A stretch of 64,000 nt of DNA, from assembly GCA_002418265.1 (NCBI GenBank), contig DIDS01000009.1, forward strand, positions 61,234 to 125,233, given 5' to 3'. The translations under genes and the position numbers were made by a program. Positions 52,169 through 61,153 of this stretch are shown piece after piece. Within the stretch, counting starts at the first letter, position 1. Each line of letters opens with the position of its first letter. The notes beneath the pieces are model-generated. The model had not been told where the DNA came from. It saw nothing but the letters and a program-made list of their open reading frames with translations, and searched no databases. The DNA is from Acidimicrobiia bacterium UBA5794 (GTDB lineage Bacteria; Actinomycetota; Acidimicrobiia; Spongiisociales; UBA5794).

Positions 52169-53206
52169 ATGCCAAAGACCACCTCGAACCTTCCCATCTG
52201 TATCCATTGTGGAACACCCCGCCCTGCTGACGAAACACTCTGCCCACAATGCGGAGAACCATGGATTGATGTCCGCGTCGCTGAGCCATCGGCTGTCGCG
52301 GCATCAGACGATCCACCTGCTTCGGACGATGATGCTCCAAAAGATTCTGCGGCAGATACCGCGGTTGTACCGGCCGCAGCGATACCGCCGCCTGCGGCTC
52401 CCCCGCCAATCATCCCCATCGAAGACACCGGCGAGTTCGGAATGGACGAGTGGACCCTGCCACCTGAGCCTCCCTCAAACAAAGCCATGTGGTTGCTTCC
52501 GGTGGCACTCGTTGTTGCAGTCATCGCGTTTTGGTCGTTCGTGTACTTCGGCGGCGACTCACCAACCACGACATCCGTCGCCGCCCAGCCCTCAACGACG
52601 ACAACGCAGGCATCCACGACAACGGTGGCGGAGGTCGTCGAGGAGTCATCCACAACAACGTCGTCGACAACCACAACAACAACCGTCCCGTACCCTCCGG
52701 CATCCGACTGGGCCGCTTCGGGCGATCCACTCTCGACAGCTGAACTTGCTTTGAAAGCTGCGGGAATCGGACCGATCGACTTCGGGTCACAGCTCGGTGA
52801 CGTTGCCGGGCAACTTGTCGCAAGCCTTGGCGCTGCTGAGGCTGCCGGTGATTCCAACCTCTGCCCACCCTCAGAGACGTATTGGCTCCAGTGGGGACAA
52901 CTGAAGGCAATCTTCGACGGGTGGGAACCGGATTCGAACTTCGTGTCCTACCGCTACGAGGAGACGGACGACGCAAGTACCGATGTGGAACTCGAAACGC
53001 TCTCAGGGCTCCAGCTCGGACAGACAGTGGCCCAGCTGAAGTCAACGTACGATTCGTTTACCGTGACGTTTGAGCTCATCGATGGACAGGACCACTTCAG
53101 ATTGGTCGATGGCGGGGACCTGCTCTTGTGGGGACCCGTGTCAAGCACGGAGGATGACGGCATCGTGCAGGGCATCTACTCACCGTCGCCCTGCCCTCAG
53201 CCTTGA
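52169..53206 (+). CDS. Zinc-ribbon membrane protein with shared C-terminal domain
   Basis: A 345-residue protein. An N-terminal zinc ribbon (CIHCGTPRPADETLCPQCGEPW), a Pro/Ala-rich cytoplasmic linker, one membrane helix (about 110-130), a Thr-rich external linker and a C-terminal domain (about 190-345). That domain resembles the one in the protein at 55560: ETLSGL-x-LG, a VA/L-Y spacing and LLWGPV followed by GIYSPSPC. It may be a folded external module stabilised by Cys. No family is recognised. Confidence 0.75.
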   Translation: MPKTTSNLPICIHCGTPRPADETLCPQCGEPWIDVRVAEPSAVAASDDPPASDDDAPKDSAADTAVVPAAAIPPPAAPPPIIPIEDTGEFGMDEWTLPPEPPSNKAMWLLPVALVVAVIAFWSFVYFGGDSPTTTSVAAQPSTTTTQASTTTVAEVVEESSTTTSSTTTTTTVPYPPASDWAASGDPLSTAELALKAAGIGPIDFGSQLGDVAGQLVASLGAAEAAGDSNLCPPSETYWLQWGQLKAIFDGWEPDSNFVSYRYEETDDASTDVELETLSGLQLGQTVAQLKSTYDSFTVTFELIDGQDHFRLVDGGDLLLWGPVSSTEDDGIVQGIYSPSPCPQP

Positions 53207-53244
53207 TCCCAGCGTCCGTCGGCACCAATCGAAAGCGAAAGCCC

Positions 53245-54237
53245 ATGAATGGCAGCGACAGCCAGCTGAAGCTCGATACCGGTGATACCGGGAAGCTCGA
53301 TCGAACCGCTCGACCGTCCGAGCTGGCCAAAGGAGTGGCAATCGTTGGTGCCCTTGGCGTGTTTGGACTTCTCGCCTACTCGACCCAATCAACATCCGGC
53401 TTGATTCTGGCAGTCGTCCTCGGGGGGTTGAGTGGAGTTGTTCTGTGGTGGGCGTTGAGCACAGCCATACCAAAGCAACACCTTGATGGGGCCCTTGAAA
53501 CCCTCACCGAGCTCGGAAGCATTCCGCTCCACGACCTACCGGCCCCAGCCCTGTCGAACTCAAACAGCACTGGGGCATACATGGACGTTGTGCGTACGAT
53601 TCAAGACCAGACCACGGGACGCGTTCTCCTCTTCACGTCCCCGTCACCAGGTCAGGGATCAACAACAGTCGCTCTGAACGTGGCGATCGCTGCGGCAAGG
53701 CTCGGACGACGCGTCATGCTGATCGATGCCGACACAACACACCACGGAATTGCACGGTTCCTCTCAACCGGCTCGACCCCAGGGTTGACCGAGCTCGCCG
53801 CCGGTGAACGCTCGCTGTTGGAGGTAGCTCGCATGCTGGCAATCGACGAGACCTTGCGGCTTCCCGTCATCCCTGCAGGTGCTCCCAACGGCGACGACTC
53901 TCTTCTTGGGGGCCTCGAGATCGGTGAGGCAATCGACCGAGTATCCGAGCGTGCAGATCTCGTCATCATTGATGCTCCACCCATCGGATGGTCCGATGCA
54001 ACCCCCCACCTTGCCGTCCACGCTGATGGCTCGATCCTGGTCGTGACACCAAACTCCGACCCGAAGAAGGCCTCACAAACAGCGTCGAAGCTCACCGATG
54101 TTGGAGCGCCACCGCTCGGCTTCATCGTCAATCGATCGGGAGGCCAAGCACCGCTTGCCCCGTCTCTGAGACGGGGGAACCCCTCGCAGGCTCCGACTTC
54201 TGATGCTACGCCCGCCGACACCGAGAACGACCGATGA
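53245..54237 (+). CDS. CpsD/Wzc-type polysaccharide-assembly ATPase
   Basis: A 330-residue protein with two membrane helices (about 33-50 and 55-75) and a P-loop domain typical of bacterial tyrosine-kinase-like ATPases: SPSPGQGSTTVALNVAIAAA, MLIDADTTHHG and DLVIIDAPP. The Walker A Lys of the usual GxGKT is replaced by Ser/Thr (GQGST), and no Tyr cluster is visible at the C-terminus. It overlaps the LCP gene by ATGA. It probably controls export of a cell-surface polymer. Confidence 0.82.
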   Translation: MNGSDSQLKLDTGDTGKLDRTARPSELAKGVAIVGALGVFGLLAYSTQSTSGLILAVVLGGLSGVVLWWALSTAIPKQHLDGALETLTELGSIPLHDLPAPALSNSNSTGAYMDVVRTIQDQTTGRVLLFTSPSPGQGSTTVALNVAIAAARLGRRVMLIDADTTHHGIARFLSTGSTPGLTELAAGERSLLEVARMLAIDETLRLPVIPAGAPNGDDSLLGGLEIGEAIDRVSERADLVIIDAPPIGWSDATPHLAVHADGSILVVTPNSDPKKASQTASKLTDVGAPPLGFIVNRSGGQAPLAPSLRRGNPSQAPTSDATPADTENDR

Positions 54238-55490
54238 CCAGCGGATCTGAATCAACGTCCATGACGCGCAGGGTCTTCACCGTGGAGAACGGTATTTTCG
54301 CAGGGTCGACGTTTGCAGCTTTCGTACTCCTCATGACCATGGCGGACACCCATGCCCTGGTCGTTGCAGCCGCCGTGTCATCAACAGCGATTGGTCTCGC
54401 GATCTGGTGGTTCTTCGTCGCTCATGCCGAATCATCCCATGCACCCAGACCTGGCCCCGTCGCCATCCGCGTTGTTGTCGGCGCTGTCGCCCTCCTCGTC
54501 GGCTACGGAGTGTTTACCGGTGCACAGCTGTTGGGTTCGTGGAACAGCATCGACCGCAAGGCCTTTGCGTTGGCTGATGCACGCGCAGCACTTCTTGAAC
54601 CCATAGGTGTGCCCACGACCCTGCCAACCGTACCGGTGACGGAACCGCTCGGGGATCAGCCACCTCCCGACGAACCGACGCAGCCGAGCGAGTCCTTTGT
54701 CACCATGCTCCTCATCGGTGGCGATTCCAACTCCGGAAACGGCGACGTGATCCTTTACCTAGTTCGCCCGACAAACGGTGCTGAGCCGTTCATGATGTCG
54801 TTTCCGAGAGACCTCTACGTAACGAACCCCTGTACCGGTGGAAAAACTCGCATCAATACGCTGTCAAAGGGATGCGCAGCCAAGGACATCAACGGGGGAA
54901 CCTTGCTCTCGGTCCAGGTATCGGAGATGACCGGGATCGATGTGGACCACTTCGCCGAGTTTGACTTTGACGGATTCATCGACGTCATCGACGCGGTGGG
55001 CGGTATCGAGATCTGTCTCGACCATGCCGTGAGAGATTTCAAGGCAAAACTCGATCTACCTGAAGGCTGCACCAATGCCAGCGGTGAGCAGGCACTGGCA
55101 TGGGTTCGCACGCGTCACACCGAGGAGTTCCGCGACGGTGCCTGGCGTTCGGTTCCTGGAAGAGGCGACCTCCAACGTAACCAGCACCAGCAAGAACTCA
55201 TTCTTCAACTTGCCAAGAAACTGAAGTCATTCAGTTCGCCCCAGCAGCTCACCGAGGTGGTCAACGCAATTGCAGACACCTTCGTCTTGAGCAACACGTT
55301 GACCCTCACCGACGCGATCAGCCTCGCGTGGTCGGCCCGCGACATCGACATCGCTGAGATCAACCGTCTGGAAATCCCTGTTCGTTTGTCACGGTCTCCA
55401 TCGAACCAGTCAATCCTCGTCGAGACAACAAGCCCGAAGGACGTGATCGCGAACCAGTACGGCGACGAACTTCCGAGGGAGAACTCGTAG
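54234..55490 (+). CDS. LytR-CpsA-Psr (LCP) family protein
   Basis: A 418-residue protein with several N-terminal membrane helices (about 20-105) and an external LCP domain (about 160-400): TMLLIGGDSNSGNGDVILYLV, MMSFPRDLYV, KTRINTLS, GIDVDHFAEFDFDGFIDVIDAVGGIEI and ALAWVRTRHTEEFRDGAW with RGDLQRNQHQ. LCP enzymes transfer lipid-linked polymers to peptidoglycan. Coupling to the CpsD-like gene supports this. Confidence 0.92.
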   Translation: MTSGSESTSMTRRVFTVENGIFAGSTFAAFVLLMTMADTHALVVAAAVSSTAIGLAIWWFFVAHAESSHAPRPGPVAIRVVVGAVALLVGYGVFTGAQLLGSWNSIDRKAFALADARAALLEPIGVPTTLPTVPVTEPLGDQPPPDEPTQPSESFVTMLLIGGDSNSGNGDVILYLVRPTNGAEPFMMSFPRDLYVTNPCTGGKTRINTLSKGCAAKDINGGTLLSVQVSEMTGIDVDHFAEFDFDGFIDVIDAVGGIEICLDHAVRDFKAKLDLPEGCTNASGEQALAWVRTRHTEEFRDGAWRSVPGRGDLQRNQHQQELILQLAKKLKSFSSPQQLTEVVNAIADTFVLSNTLTLTDAISLAWSARDIDIAEINRLEIPVRLSRSPSNQSILVETTSPKDVIANQYGDELPRENS

Positions 55491-55559
55491 TGTGCGTGAT
55501 ACCAGCGCACTTTCAACAAAGGGACATACAATGCGGGTGACCCAACGAGGATCGGTGCT

Positions 55560-56462
55560 GTGAGCGACCCAAAGGACCCGTATAGCAGGGATCCGTTCGA
55601 GAACCCACCGGGGTGGACGGATCCGTATGCGGACATACCACCGCTGCCACCCCCGTCAGGTTTCCCCCCACTGGAGCCTCAACAACCCCCGCCGGGTCAA
55701 CCGCCCGGTTCACCATTGCTCACCGGATTGATCCTGGGGCTCTTGCTCGTGGCGCTCTCCGTTGCCGTGTTCCAGCTCTTCGGATCCGACGACACCGCCA
55801 CGGCTGTGGCAACAACAACCACGACTGTTGGTGACGACACCACAACCACCGTGCCGGAAACCGACACCGACACCACCACGACAACGCCGACGACGGTTCC
55901 TTCGACCGATCCCTACCCGCCCGTGGAGCCACCGATCCCTTCAGCCGACCTCAAGATGAGGACCGACGGACTTGGGGTGATGGACAACGACATCAAAGAC
56001 ATCGTCTTTGGAACGGAAGCTGACGTCGCGATCGGTAGGCTGGTCGCCTCGTTTGGAGAACCCACCGACACGGGTTGGCAGACATCAACCGACCAATGGG
56101 GCGTGTGTGCAGGGGACCTTGAGAGGATCCTGACGTTCGAGACCTTCGCTGCAATTGTCACCAAGTCCGGTGGACAGGAAGTCTTCAACGGATACCGGAA
56201 CGACATCAACTTCGGTGACATCAACGCAGCGCCTGCCGCCATCGAGACCTTGAGTGGGCTCAAGATCGGGGATTCGGTTGCTGATCTCAACAAGATTTAT
56301 GAGAGCCAGGTTGTCACCTTCGGATCGGATGCCAAACTCGGCTCGACGTACACCGTATCAAGCGCGGCAAACGGAACGGTCCTGCTGTGGGGTCCCGTCC
56401 AAGGAGAGGACGACTCGGATCGTATCATCGGTATCTATGCCCCGAACGTGTGCTCACGTTGA
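55560..56462 (+). CDS. Membrane protein with Pro-rich tail and shared C-terminal domain
   Basis: A 300-residue product from GTG 55560 (GAGG 8 bases upstream). A cytoplasmic Pro/Gly-rich N-terminus (PPLPPPSGFPP) precedes a membrane helix (about 58-80), a Thr-rich linker and a C-terminal domain (about 130-300) that resembles the one at 52169: ETLSGLKIGDSVADLNKIYESQVVTF and LLWGPVQGEDDSDRIIGIYAPNVC. The two paralogues flank the CpsD-like and LCP genes. The function is unknown. Confidence 0.75.
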   Translation: MSDPKDPYSRDPFENPPGWTDPYADIPPLPPPSGFPPLEPQQPPPGQPPGSPLLTGLILGLLLVALSVAVFQLFGSDDTATAVATTTTTVGDDTTTTVPETDTDTTTTTPTTVPSTDPYPPVEPPIPSADLKMRTDGLGVMDNDIKDIVFGTEADVAIGRLVASFGEPTDTGWQTSTDQWGVCAGDLERILTFETFAAIVTKSGGQEVFNGYRNDINFGDINAAPAAIETLSGLKIGDSVADLNKIYESQVVTFGSDAKLGSTYTVSSAANGTVLLWGPVQGEDDSDRIIGIYAPNVCSR

Positions 56463-56502
56463 CGAAGCATTCGCTTTCCCGAACCGGTTTACAATCCAAG
56501 CC

Positions 56503-57012
56503 ATGAAGCCGAACTACACCGCAGCACTCGTCATCGGTGGCGTGTCAGGTCTCGTTGTTTCTCTTGCCCTCTTCACGTTCTTTGCCGCGTCCGGGGCGGT
56601 TCCGTCCCTCACCGTCGAGGTTGATGGATCCGACATCGTTCCAACCTTCTCGGCGGCAGCCTCGGCTACCTGGATCATTGTCATCCTCTCAAGCATCGTC
56701 GGCGGGACCATCATCGCGATCTTGACCCGAGCTGTAGCACGGGTGATTGAGCCTGACGGGAGGTCGATGTCTCTTGGCGTGATCGCGTCTGTCGGAGCTG
56801 TTGTTGCGCCGTTGGTCGCGATGGTCATATTCCCACTCGGTATCACCGTGCTGGGATCCATCAGCGACGGCCACGCCATCATTGGTGTTGCCGATCTTGT
56901 CATGCTCGCCGCCGTCGTGGGTTTGCTCGCAGGAGCGTCCGTTGCGTGGCTCTCCTACATCCTCGCCAGACCATCAACTCCTGCCGAGGATCCTGAGCTG
57001 CTTGCCGCGTAG
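56503..57012 (+). CDS. Four-helix membrane protein, unknown function
   Basis: A 169-residue product. Helices near 7-27, 48-73, 87-110 and 125-150, with a short periplasmic loop after the first. No catalytic motif and no recognised family. It follows the cell-envelope genes by 40 bases and may be part of that transcription unit. Confidence 0.65.
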   Translation: MKPNYTAALVIGGVSGLVVSLALFTFFAASGAVPSLTVEVDGSDIVPTFSAAASATWIIVILSSIVGGTIIAILTRAVARVIEPDGRSMSLGVIASVGAVVAPLVAMVIFPLGITVLGSISDGHAIIGVADLVMLAAVVGLLAGASVAWLSYILARPSTPAEDPELLAA

Positions 57013-57330
57013 ATCTGACGTCAGACAACCCTGATCTGTCCCCCCGCAAGCGGGAGGACGGGAAGAGGGCGTGCGAGCCTGCGAGCCCCGTCTTCCAGCG
57101 GGGGACAGATTCGACGTCGGAAGCCCCCCTGCCCCTCGCTGCGCTCCTCGCGTCCCCCCGCAAGCGGGAGGACGGGAAGAGGGCGTGCGAGCCTGCGAGC
57201 CCCGTCTTCCAGCGGGGGACAGATTCGACGTCGGAAGCCCCCCTGCCCCTCGCTGCGCTCGGCGCGTCCCCCCGCAAGCGGGGGGACGGGAAGAAAAGGC
57301 GACGTCAGAAGCTGAAAGCCGGAAGCTGAA
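57013..57330. repeat. Tandem 114-bp GC-rich hairpin-mosaic units
   Basis: Units starting at about 57038, 57152 and 57266 repeat with a 114-bp period; the third is partial. Each has CCCCCCGCAAGCGGGAGG, GTGCGAGCCTGCGAGCCCCGTC, TTCGACGTCGGAAGCCCCCC and CTCGCTGCGCT. A CAGAAGCTGAAAGC stretch closes the block near the next gene. No gene is present in this 318-bp span. Confidence 0.9.
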
Positions 57331-57335
57331 AGCTC

Positions 57336-57668
57336 CTAAGAGGCTTCGTGTTCGATCAGTACCGCCGTCATCTCACCGGATGCTGACGACTCGAAGGTGA
57401 CCGTGACCCGCTGACCCGTCGTCACGTGATCCCGAAGGTGAATGAGGGGGCCACCGTAAAAGAGCAAACCGGGTGCAGGCCGTAGCAGGTGACTGTTGCC
57501 ATCGTTGTCCAAGATGACGAACGATTCGACACCAGTCAGGTCTCCGGTGACCTCAGTGACAATTCCCGATACCTGGTTATCCGCGAGTTCGTTTCCTGAC
57601 GCACAACCGGTAGCGGCGACACCCCACAAAGCGATTGCCACCACTGTCCACGATGTGATTCTGACCAT
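57336..57668 (-). CDS. Small lipoprotein, unknown function
   Basis: A 110-residue lipoprotein with a lipobox (VAATGC). The mature part is beta-rich (VSGIVTEVTGDLTGVESFVILDNDGNSHLL, GQRVTVTFESSASGEMTAV), recalling an OB-like barrel as in periplasmic CcmE-like or DUF-type proteins. It follows the thioredoxin-like lipoprotein gene by 8 bases on the same strand. No family is assigned. Confidence 0.7.
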   Translation of the reverse strand: MVRITSWTVVAIALWGVAATGCASGNELADNQVSGIVTEVTGDLTGVESFVILDNDGNSHLLRPAPGLLFYGGPLIHLRDHVTTGQRVTVTFESSASGEMTAVLIEHEAS

Positions 57669-57676
57669 CGCCCTTT

Positions 57677-58504
57677 TTACTCCAAGCCCAAGATTCCTTC
57701 GAGCTCTCCGTCCACGAGGACGCCTTCAAGCCGCGCTGTCACGATTCCCGAGTCGTCCATCACGAACATCCACGGTTCGCTGAGAAGGCCAAACTCGTTG
57801 ACTGCAGGAGCCAAATGGTCTCCATCTGGCACGAAACCCGGCTCGTTGAAGCCCTCGTACACCTCGATGTGGACAAAGTTGACATCGGGAGCCCGCGGCA
57901 TCAGATCCTTCATTTGATTGAGCATTGGACCACAGGTTGCCGATACGCAAAAGGCAGGTGTTGCAAACAGCACGACCGTCTGATGGCCGTTTTGGAGCAC
58001 ATCATCGAGTGAGGATTCATAGAGGGACAAGACCGGATCGTCGTCGGTCGTGAGATCCTCAATCGGTGTATCAGCAAGTGTGCGAGTGGCGACGAGGGGT
58101 GCTGGCTCACCGATGGCGACGGAAGATGGTGACTCTTGGATGTCGACCAGGAACGGCTCAGTCGGCTCTCCCGTCGAGATGGAGAAGTCGATTTGCCACA
58201 GACCGGCAGAATCGAAGGGCACCGTTGCTCGGTACACCCCAATCGAGTCCTCGACGATCCAGGTGAAGTCGGCCACCGATTCGTAGGAACGGTTGGGCTC
58301 GTTGAGGGGAGACGCTACAACCGTGACAACCTCGTCGGGTGAGCCCCTGCGCGTTCCGTCAACCTCATTGACAGCAAAGAGCAAACGTGAGTCTCCAACC
58401 GCCGAATCCGATGAGACCCGTAGGCCAATGAGCGGCTCAGTGTCAGACGAGCAAGCCCCTGCAACAACCGCAACGACAGCAACAACGAGGAGGAGACGTT
58501 TCAT
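57677..58504 (-). CDS. Lipoprotein with thioredoxin-like domain
   Basis: A 275-residue lipoprotein (lipobox VVAGAC) from ATG 58504. After an N-terminal beta domain (about 30-150) comes a thioredoxin-like domain: TVVLFATPAFCVSATCGPMLNQMKDL with a CxxxxC pair, then WMFVMDDSGIVTARLEG. It resembles Sco-type and peroxiredoxin-like extracytoplasmic proteins. It could serve external thiol or copper chemistry. Confidence 0.75.
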   Translation of the reverse strand: MKRLLLVVAVVAVVAGACSSDTEPLIGLRVSSDSAVGDSRLLFAVNEVDGTRRGSPDEVVTVVASPLNEPNRSYESVADFTWIVEDSIGVYRATVPFDSAGLWQIDFSISTGEPTEPFLVDIQESPSSVAIGEPAPLVATRTLADTPIEDLTTDDDPVLSLYESSLDDVLQNGHQTVVLFATPAFCVSATCGPMLNQMKDLMPRAPDVNFVHIEVYEGFNEPGFVPDGDHLAPAVNEFGLLSEPWMFVMDDSGIVTARLEGVLVDGELEGILGLE

Positions 58505-58547
58505 GTTTGGAACGCTACTGGTCTGTCGCGTAACTGATGCCAGACGC

Positions 58548-59108
58548 CTATGGTGTGGCGCTTCCCGTGCCAAAGGAATGCCAGACCTCGAGGAGTCCAT
58601 CCCACAGTTCCCCGAGTGCCCACCACAAGATCACCAACATCACCAATAGTGCGACGGTTGTTGCAATACCTCGAGCCCAGCCGATCCACGAATCCTTGGT
58701 GGCGAACAGCGCGTTCCACATGTCTCCGAAGAGCCCAGCTGATGTCTTGCTTTGTGACTGTGTATCGGGCCCGGACTCCGCCACCGGGACAACAACGGGT
58801 TGCTCGAGGGTTGGAGGTCGCTCGTCGCCTCCAGCAGTGTGTGGACCGGTGTCGTCGAATTCGGCAAGGGAAGGTCGCTTTGCCTCAAGCACGCCAATTT
58901 CAACTCCGAGGACGTCTGCAAGTGCGGGCATGACGGTGATTGCTGGGGCAACCTCATCCCTCTCCCAACGTCTCACAGACGAGGATGAACGGCCGATGGA
59001 CGCGGCGAGCTGGCCAAGCGACATGCCCTTTTTCAGCCGTGATTCTCGAATGAAGCGCCCAAGAGACGCGGAATCGTCCATGGTCGACATGGTATCGGCA
59101 TTCTCCAT
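58548..59108 (-). CDS. HTH (XRE-type) protein with C-terminal membrane helix
   Basis: A 186-residue protein. The N-terminal XRE helix-turn-helix (about 15-70, GRFIRESRLKKGMSLGQLAASIGRSSSSVRRWERDEVAPAITVMPALADVLGV) is followed by a linker and one membrane helix (about 145-168) near the C-terminus. A membrane-tethered DNA-binding protein of this type resembles RodZ-like or sensor-like regulators. Ligand and targets are unknown. Confidence 0.8.
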   Translation of the reverse strand: MENADTMSTMDDSASLGRFIRESRLKKGMSLGQLAASIGRSSSSVRRWERDEVAPAITVMPALADVLGVEIGVLEAKRPSLAEFDDTGPHTAGGDERPPTLEQPVVVPVAESGPDTQSQSKTSAGLFGDMWNALFATKDSWIGWARGIATTVALLVMLVILWWALGELWDGLLEVWHSFGTGSATP

Positions 59109-59163
59109 TTCGGGATGGACCGGCGTCAGGTAGTGTTGGGCTCACAACCACGAAAGGATCCCG

Positions 59164-60987
59164 ATGCCACCCGATGTCGCCACACTTGCTGAGCTGTACG
59201 CACAGAGCGTCGCAGCGTTCCCTGACAACCCGTTGTTCGGGCAGCGAACGCCAGACGGATCGTGGGAGTGGATCACCTACCGGGAATTCGGTGAGGCAAT
59301 CGACAAGGCCCGCGGCGGTCTGGCATCTCTGGGTGTTTCGAGCGGTGACAAGGTCGCGATCATCTCTGACAACCGACCCGAGTGGGCTGTTGGTGCCTAC
59401 GCCACCTACAGCCTCGGGGCAGCATGGGTGCCGATGTACGAGGCGCAGACCCAGAAGGACTGGAAGTTCATCCTGAACGACTCAGGAGCAAAGGTTGTGT
59501 TTGTGGCGACCGACGGCATTCGTGCCCAGGTTGAGGAGATTCAAGACGAGATCGACACGCTTGAGACCATCGTCGTCATCGATGACCCCGCCGGTGGCAA
59601 CGCATTGGACTACCTTGAACTCCTTGCACGGGGTAGCGAAAACCCAGCAACTGCAGCTGTCGTTCGGCCAGAAGATCTTGCCGGGCTCATCTACACATCC
59701 GGTACCACCGGAAATCCGAAGGGCGTGATGCTCTCGCACTCGAACATCACATCGAACCTGAACGCCGTCGCTGAAATCTTTCCGCTTGAGGAAGAAGATC
59801 GTTCCGCTTCGTTCCTACCGTGGGCACACTCGTTCGGGCAAACCGTTGAACTTCATGCATTGATCTTCTTCGGTTCATCAACAGGGTTGACCAGCGCAAA
59901 GACCCTGATTCGTGACATGCCCGAAATCAAGCCGACACTGCTGGTTGCGGTCCCTACCGTGTTCAACAAGGTCTACGACGGCTTGAACAAGCTCATGGCG
60001 TCCGAAGGTGGCATCAAGCAGAAGATGTTTGAGGCTGCGATGGCGAATGCTCAAAAGCGCAGCGAGATGGCCAAGCGTGGTGCAACGAGCCGGATGGTCG
60101 AGATCAAACATGGGCTCTTCGACAAGCTCGTGTTCTCCAAGGTGAGGGATCGATTCGGCGGAAAGCTCAGGTATGCATTCTCTGGCGGTGCCGCCATCTC
60201 AACGGAGGTGGCCGAGTTCATTTCCGCTGTCGGCATCGTGGTGTATGAGGGCTACGGGCTGACGGAGACCAGCCCGATCGCCACCTGCAACGTGAAGGGT
60301 GCACGGAAGGTCGGTTCCGTCGGGCGGGCAATTCCGAAGGTGACCATCACGATCGATACCGATATCACCGGTGACAAGGAGATCGGCGAGATCATTGTTC
60401 ACGGCCCGAACGTGATGATGGGCTACTACAACCTCCCTGAAGCAAACGATGAGGTCTTCACCGGAGACGGCGGGTTTCGAACCGGTGACCTTGGACGCTT
60501 GGACTCTGAAGGTTATCTCTACATCCGGGGACGTATCAAAGAGCAATACAAGCTTGAGAATGGCAAGTACGTAGTTCCCTCGCCGATCGAGGAAGCCCTG
60601 ACGCTGTCGGGCTACATCTCGCAGGCGATGGTGTATGGAGAGCAACGTCCGTTCAATGTCGCAGTTGTCATTCCTGACTTTGAATACCTCGACAAGTGGG
60701 CGGCGGAGAATGGGCTGGGCGGATCCTCCCATGCTGATCTCGTCAAGAACGAACGAGTGATCGAACTGTTCAAGACCGAGATCAACCGCGCACAGAGCGA
60801 CATCAAGCACTACGAGCGTGTGCGGGACTTCATCCTCGGAACCGAGGAATGGACACCCGAAGGTGGCATGTTGACGCCGTCGCTCAAGATCAAGCGTCGA
60901 ACGATCATGACCGAGTTTGGGAACCAGATCAATGACCTGTACGAAGGCGACGACCCCCTCCTCGGCCGGGACACACAAACGCGGTAG
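59164..60987 (+). CDS. Long-chain acyl-CoA ligase (AMP-forming)
   Basis: A 607-residue enzyme of the adenylate-forming family. Motifs: LIYTSGTTGNPKGVMLSH (AMP-binding P-loop), YEGYGLTETSP, TGDLGRLDSEGYLYIRGR and the catalytic-Lys end LTPSLKIKRRTI. The length and arrangement fit the FadD15-type long-chain synthetases. It activates fatty acids for lipid synthesis or degradation. AAAGGA lies 6 bases upstream of ATG 59164. Confidence 0.93.
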   Translation: MPPDVATLAELYAQSVAAFPDNPLFGQRTPDGSWEWITYREFGEAIDKARGGLASLGVSSGDKVAIISDNRPEWAVGAYATYSLGAAWVPMYEAQTQKDWKFILNDSGAKVVFVATDGIRAQVEEIQDEIDTLETIVVIDDPAGGNALDYLELLARGSENPATAAVVRPEDLAGLIYTSGTTGNPKGVMLSHSNITSNLNAVAEIFPLEEEDRSASFLPWAHSFGQTVELHALIFFGSSTGLTSAKTLIRDMPEIKPTLLVAVPTVFNKVYDGLNKLMASEGGIKQKMFEAAMANAQKRSEMAKRGATSRMVEIKHGLFDKLVFSKVRDRFGGKLRYAFSGGAAISTEVAEFISAVGIVVYEGYGLTETSPIATCNVKGARKVGSVGRAIPKVTITIDTDITGDKEIGEIIVHGPNVMMGYYNLPEANDEVFTGDGGFRTGDLGRLDSEGYLYIRGRIKEQYKLENGKYVVPSPIEEALTLSGYISQAMVYGEQRPFNVAVVIPDFEYLDKWAAENGLGGSSHADLVKNERVIELFKTEINRAQSDIKHYERVRDFILGTEEWTPEGGMLTPSLKIKRRTIMTEFGNQINDLYEGDDPLLGRDTQTR

Positions 60988-61012
60988 TCGAGCCACGCTC
61001 GACCACTGCTCG

Positions 61013-61104
61013 CGGAGGCGGACGGGAATCGAACCCGCCAGGGAACTTTCGCCCCCTCGTCGGTTTTGAAGACCGCGACGTCCACCAGGCACGCAGTCGC
61101 CTCC
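61013..61104 (-). tRNA. selC: Selenocysteine tRNA (anticodon UCA)
   Basis: A 92-nt minus-strand tRNA without encoded CCA. It starts GGAGGCGA and ends CGCCTCC plus discriminator G, giving the long acceptor stem. The anticodon loop is CTTCAAA with anticodon TCA, the D-loop region shows CCTGGTGG, the long variable arm pairs AGGG/CCCT, and the T-arm reads GGGTTCGATTCCC. These are the hallmarks of bacterial tRNA-Sec. selA, selB and a selenoprotein are not in this window. Confidence 0.92.
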
Positions 61105-61153
61105 ATCCGGCAATGGTAGGGAACCATCAGGGGCCCAGGCACGGCGTCCTTGC

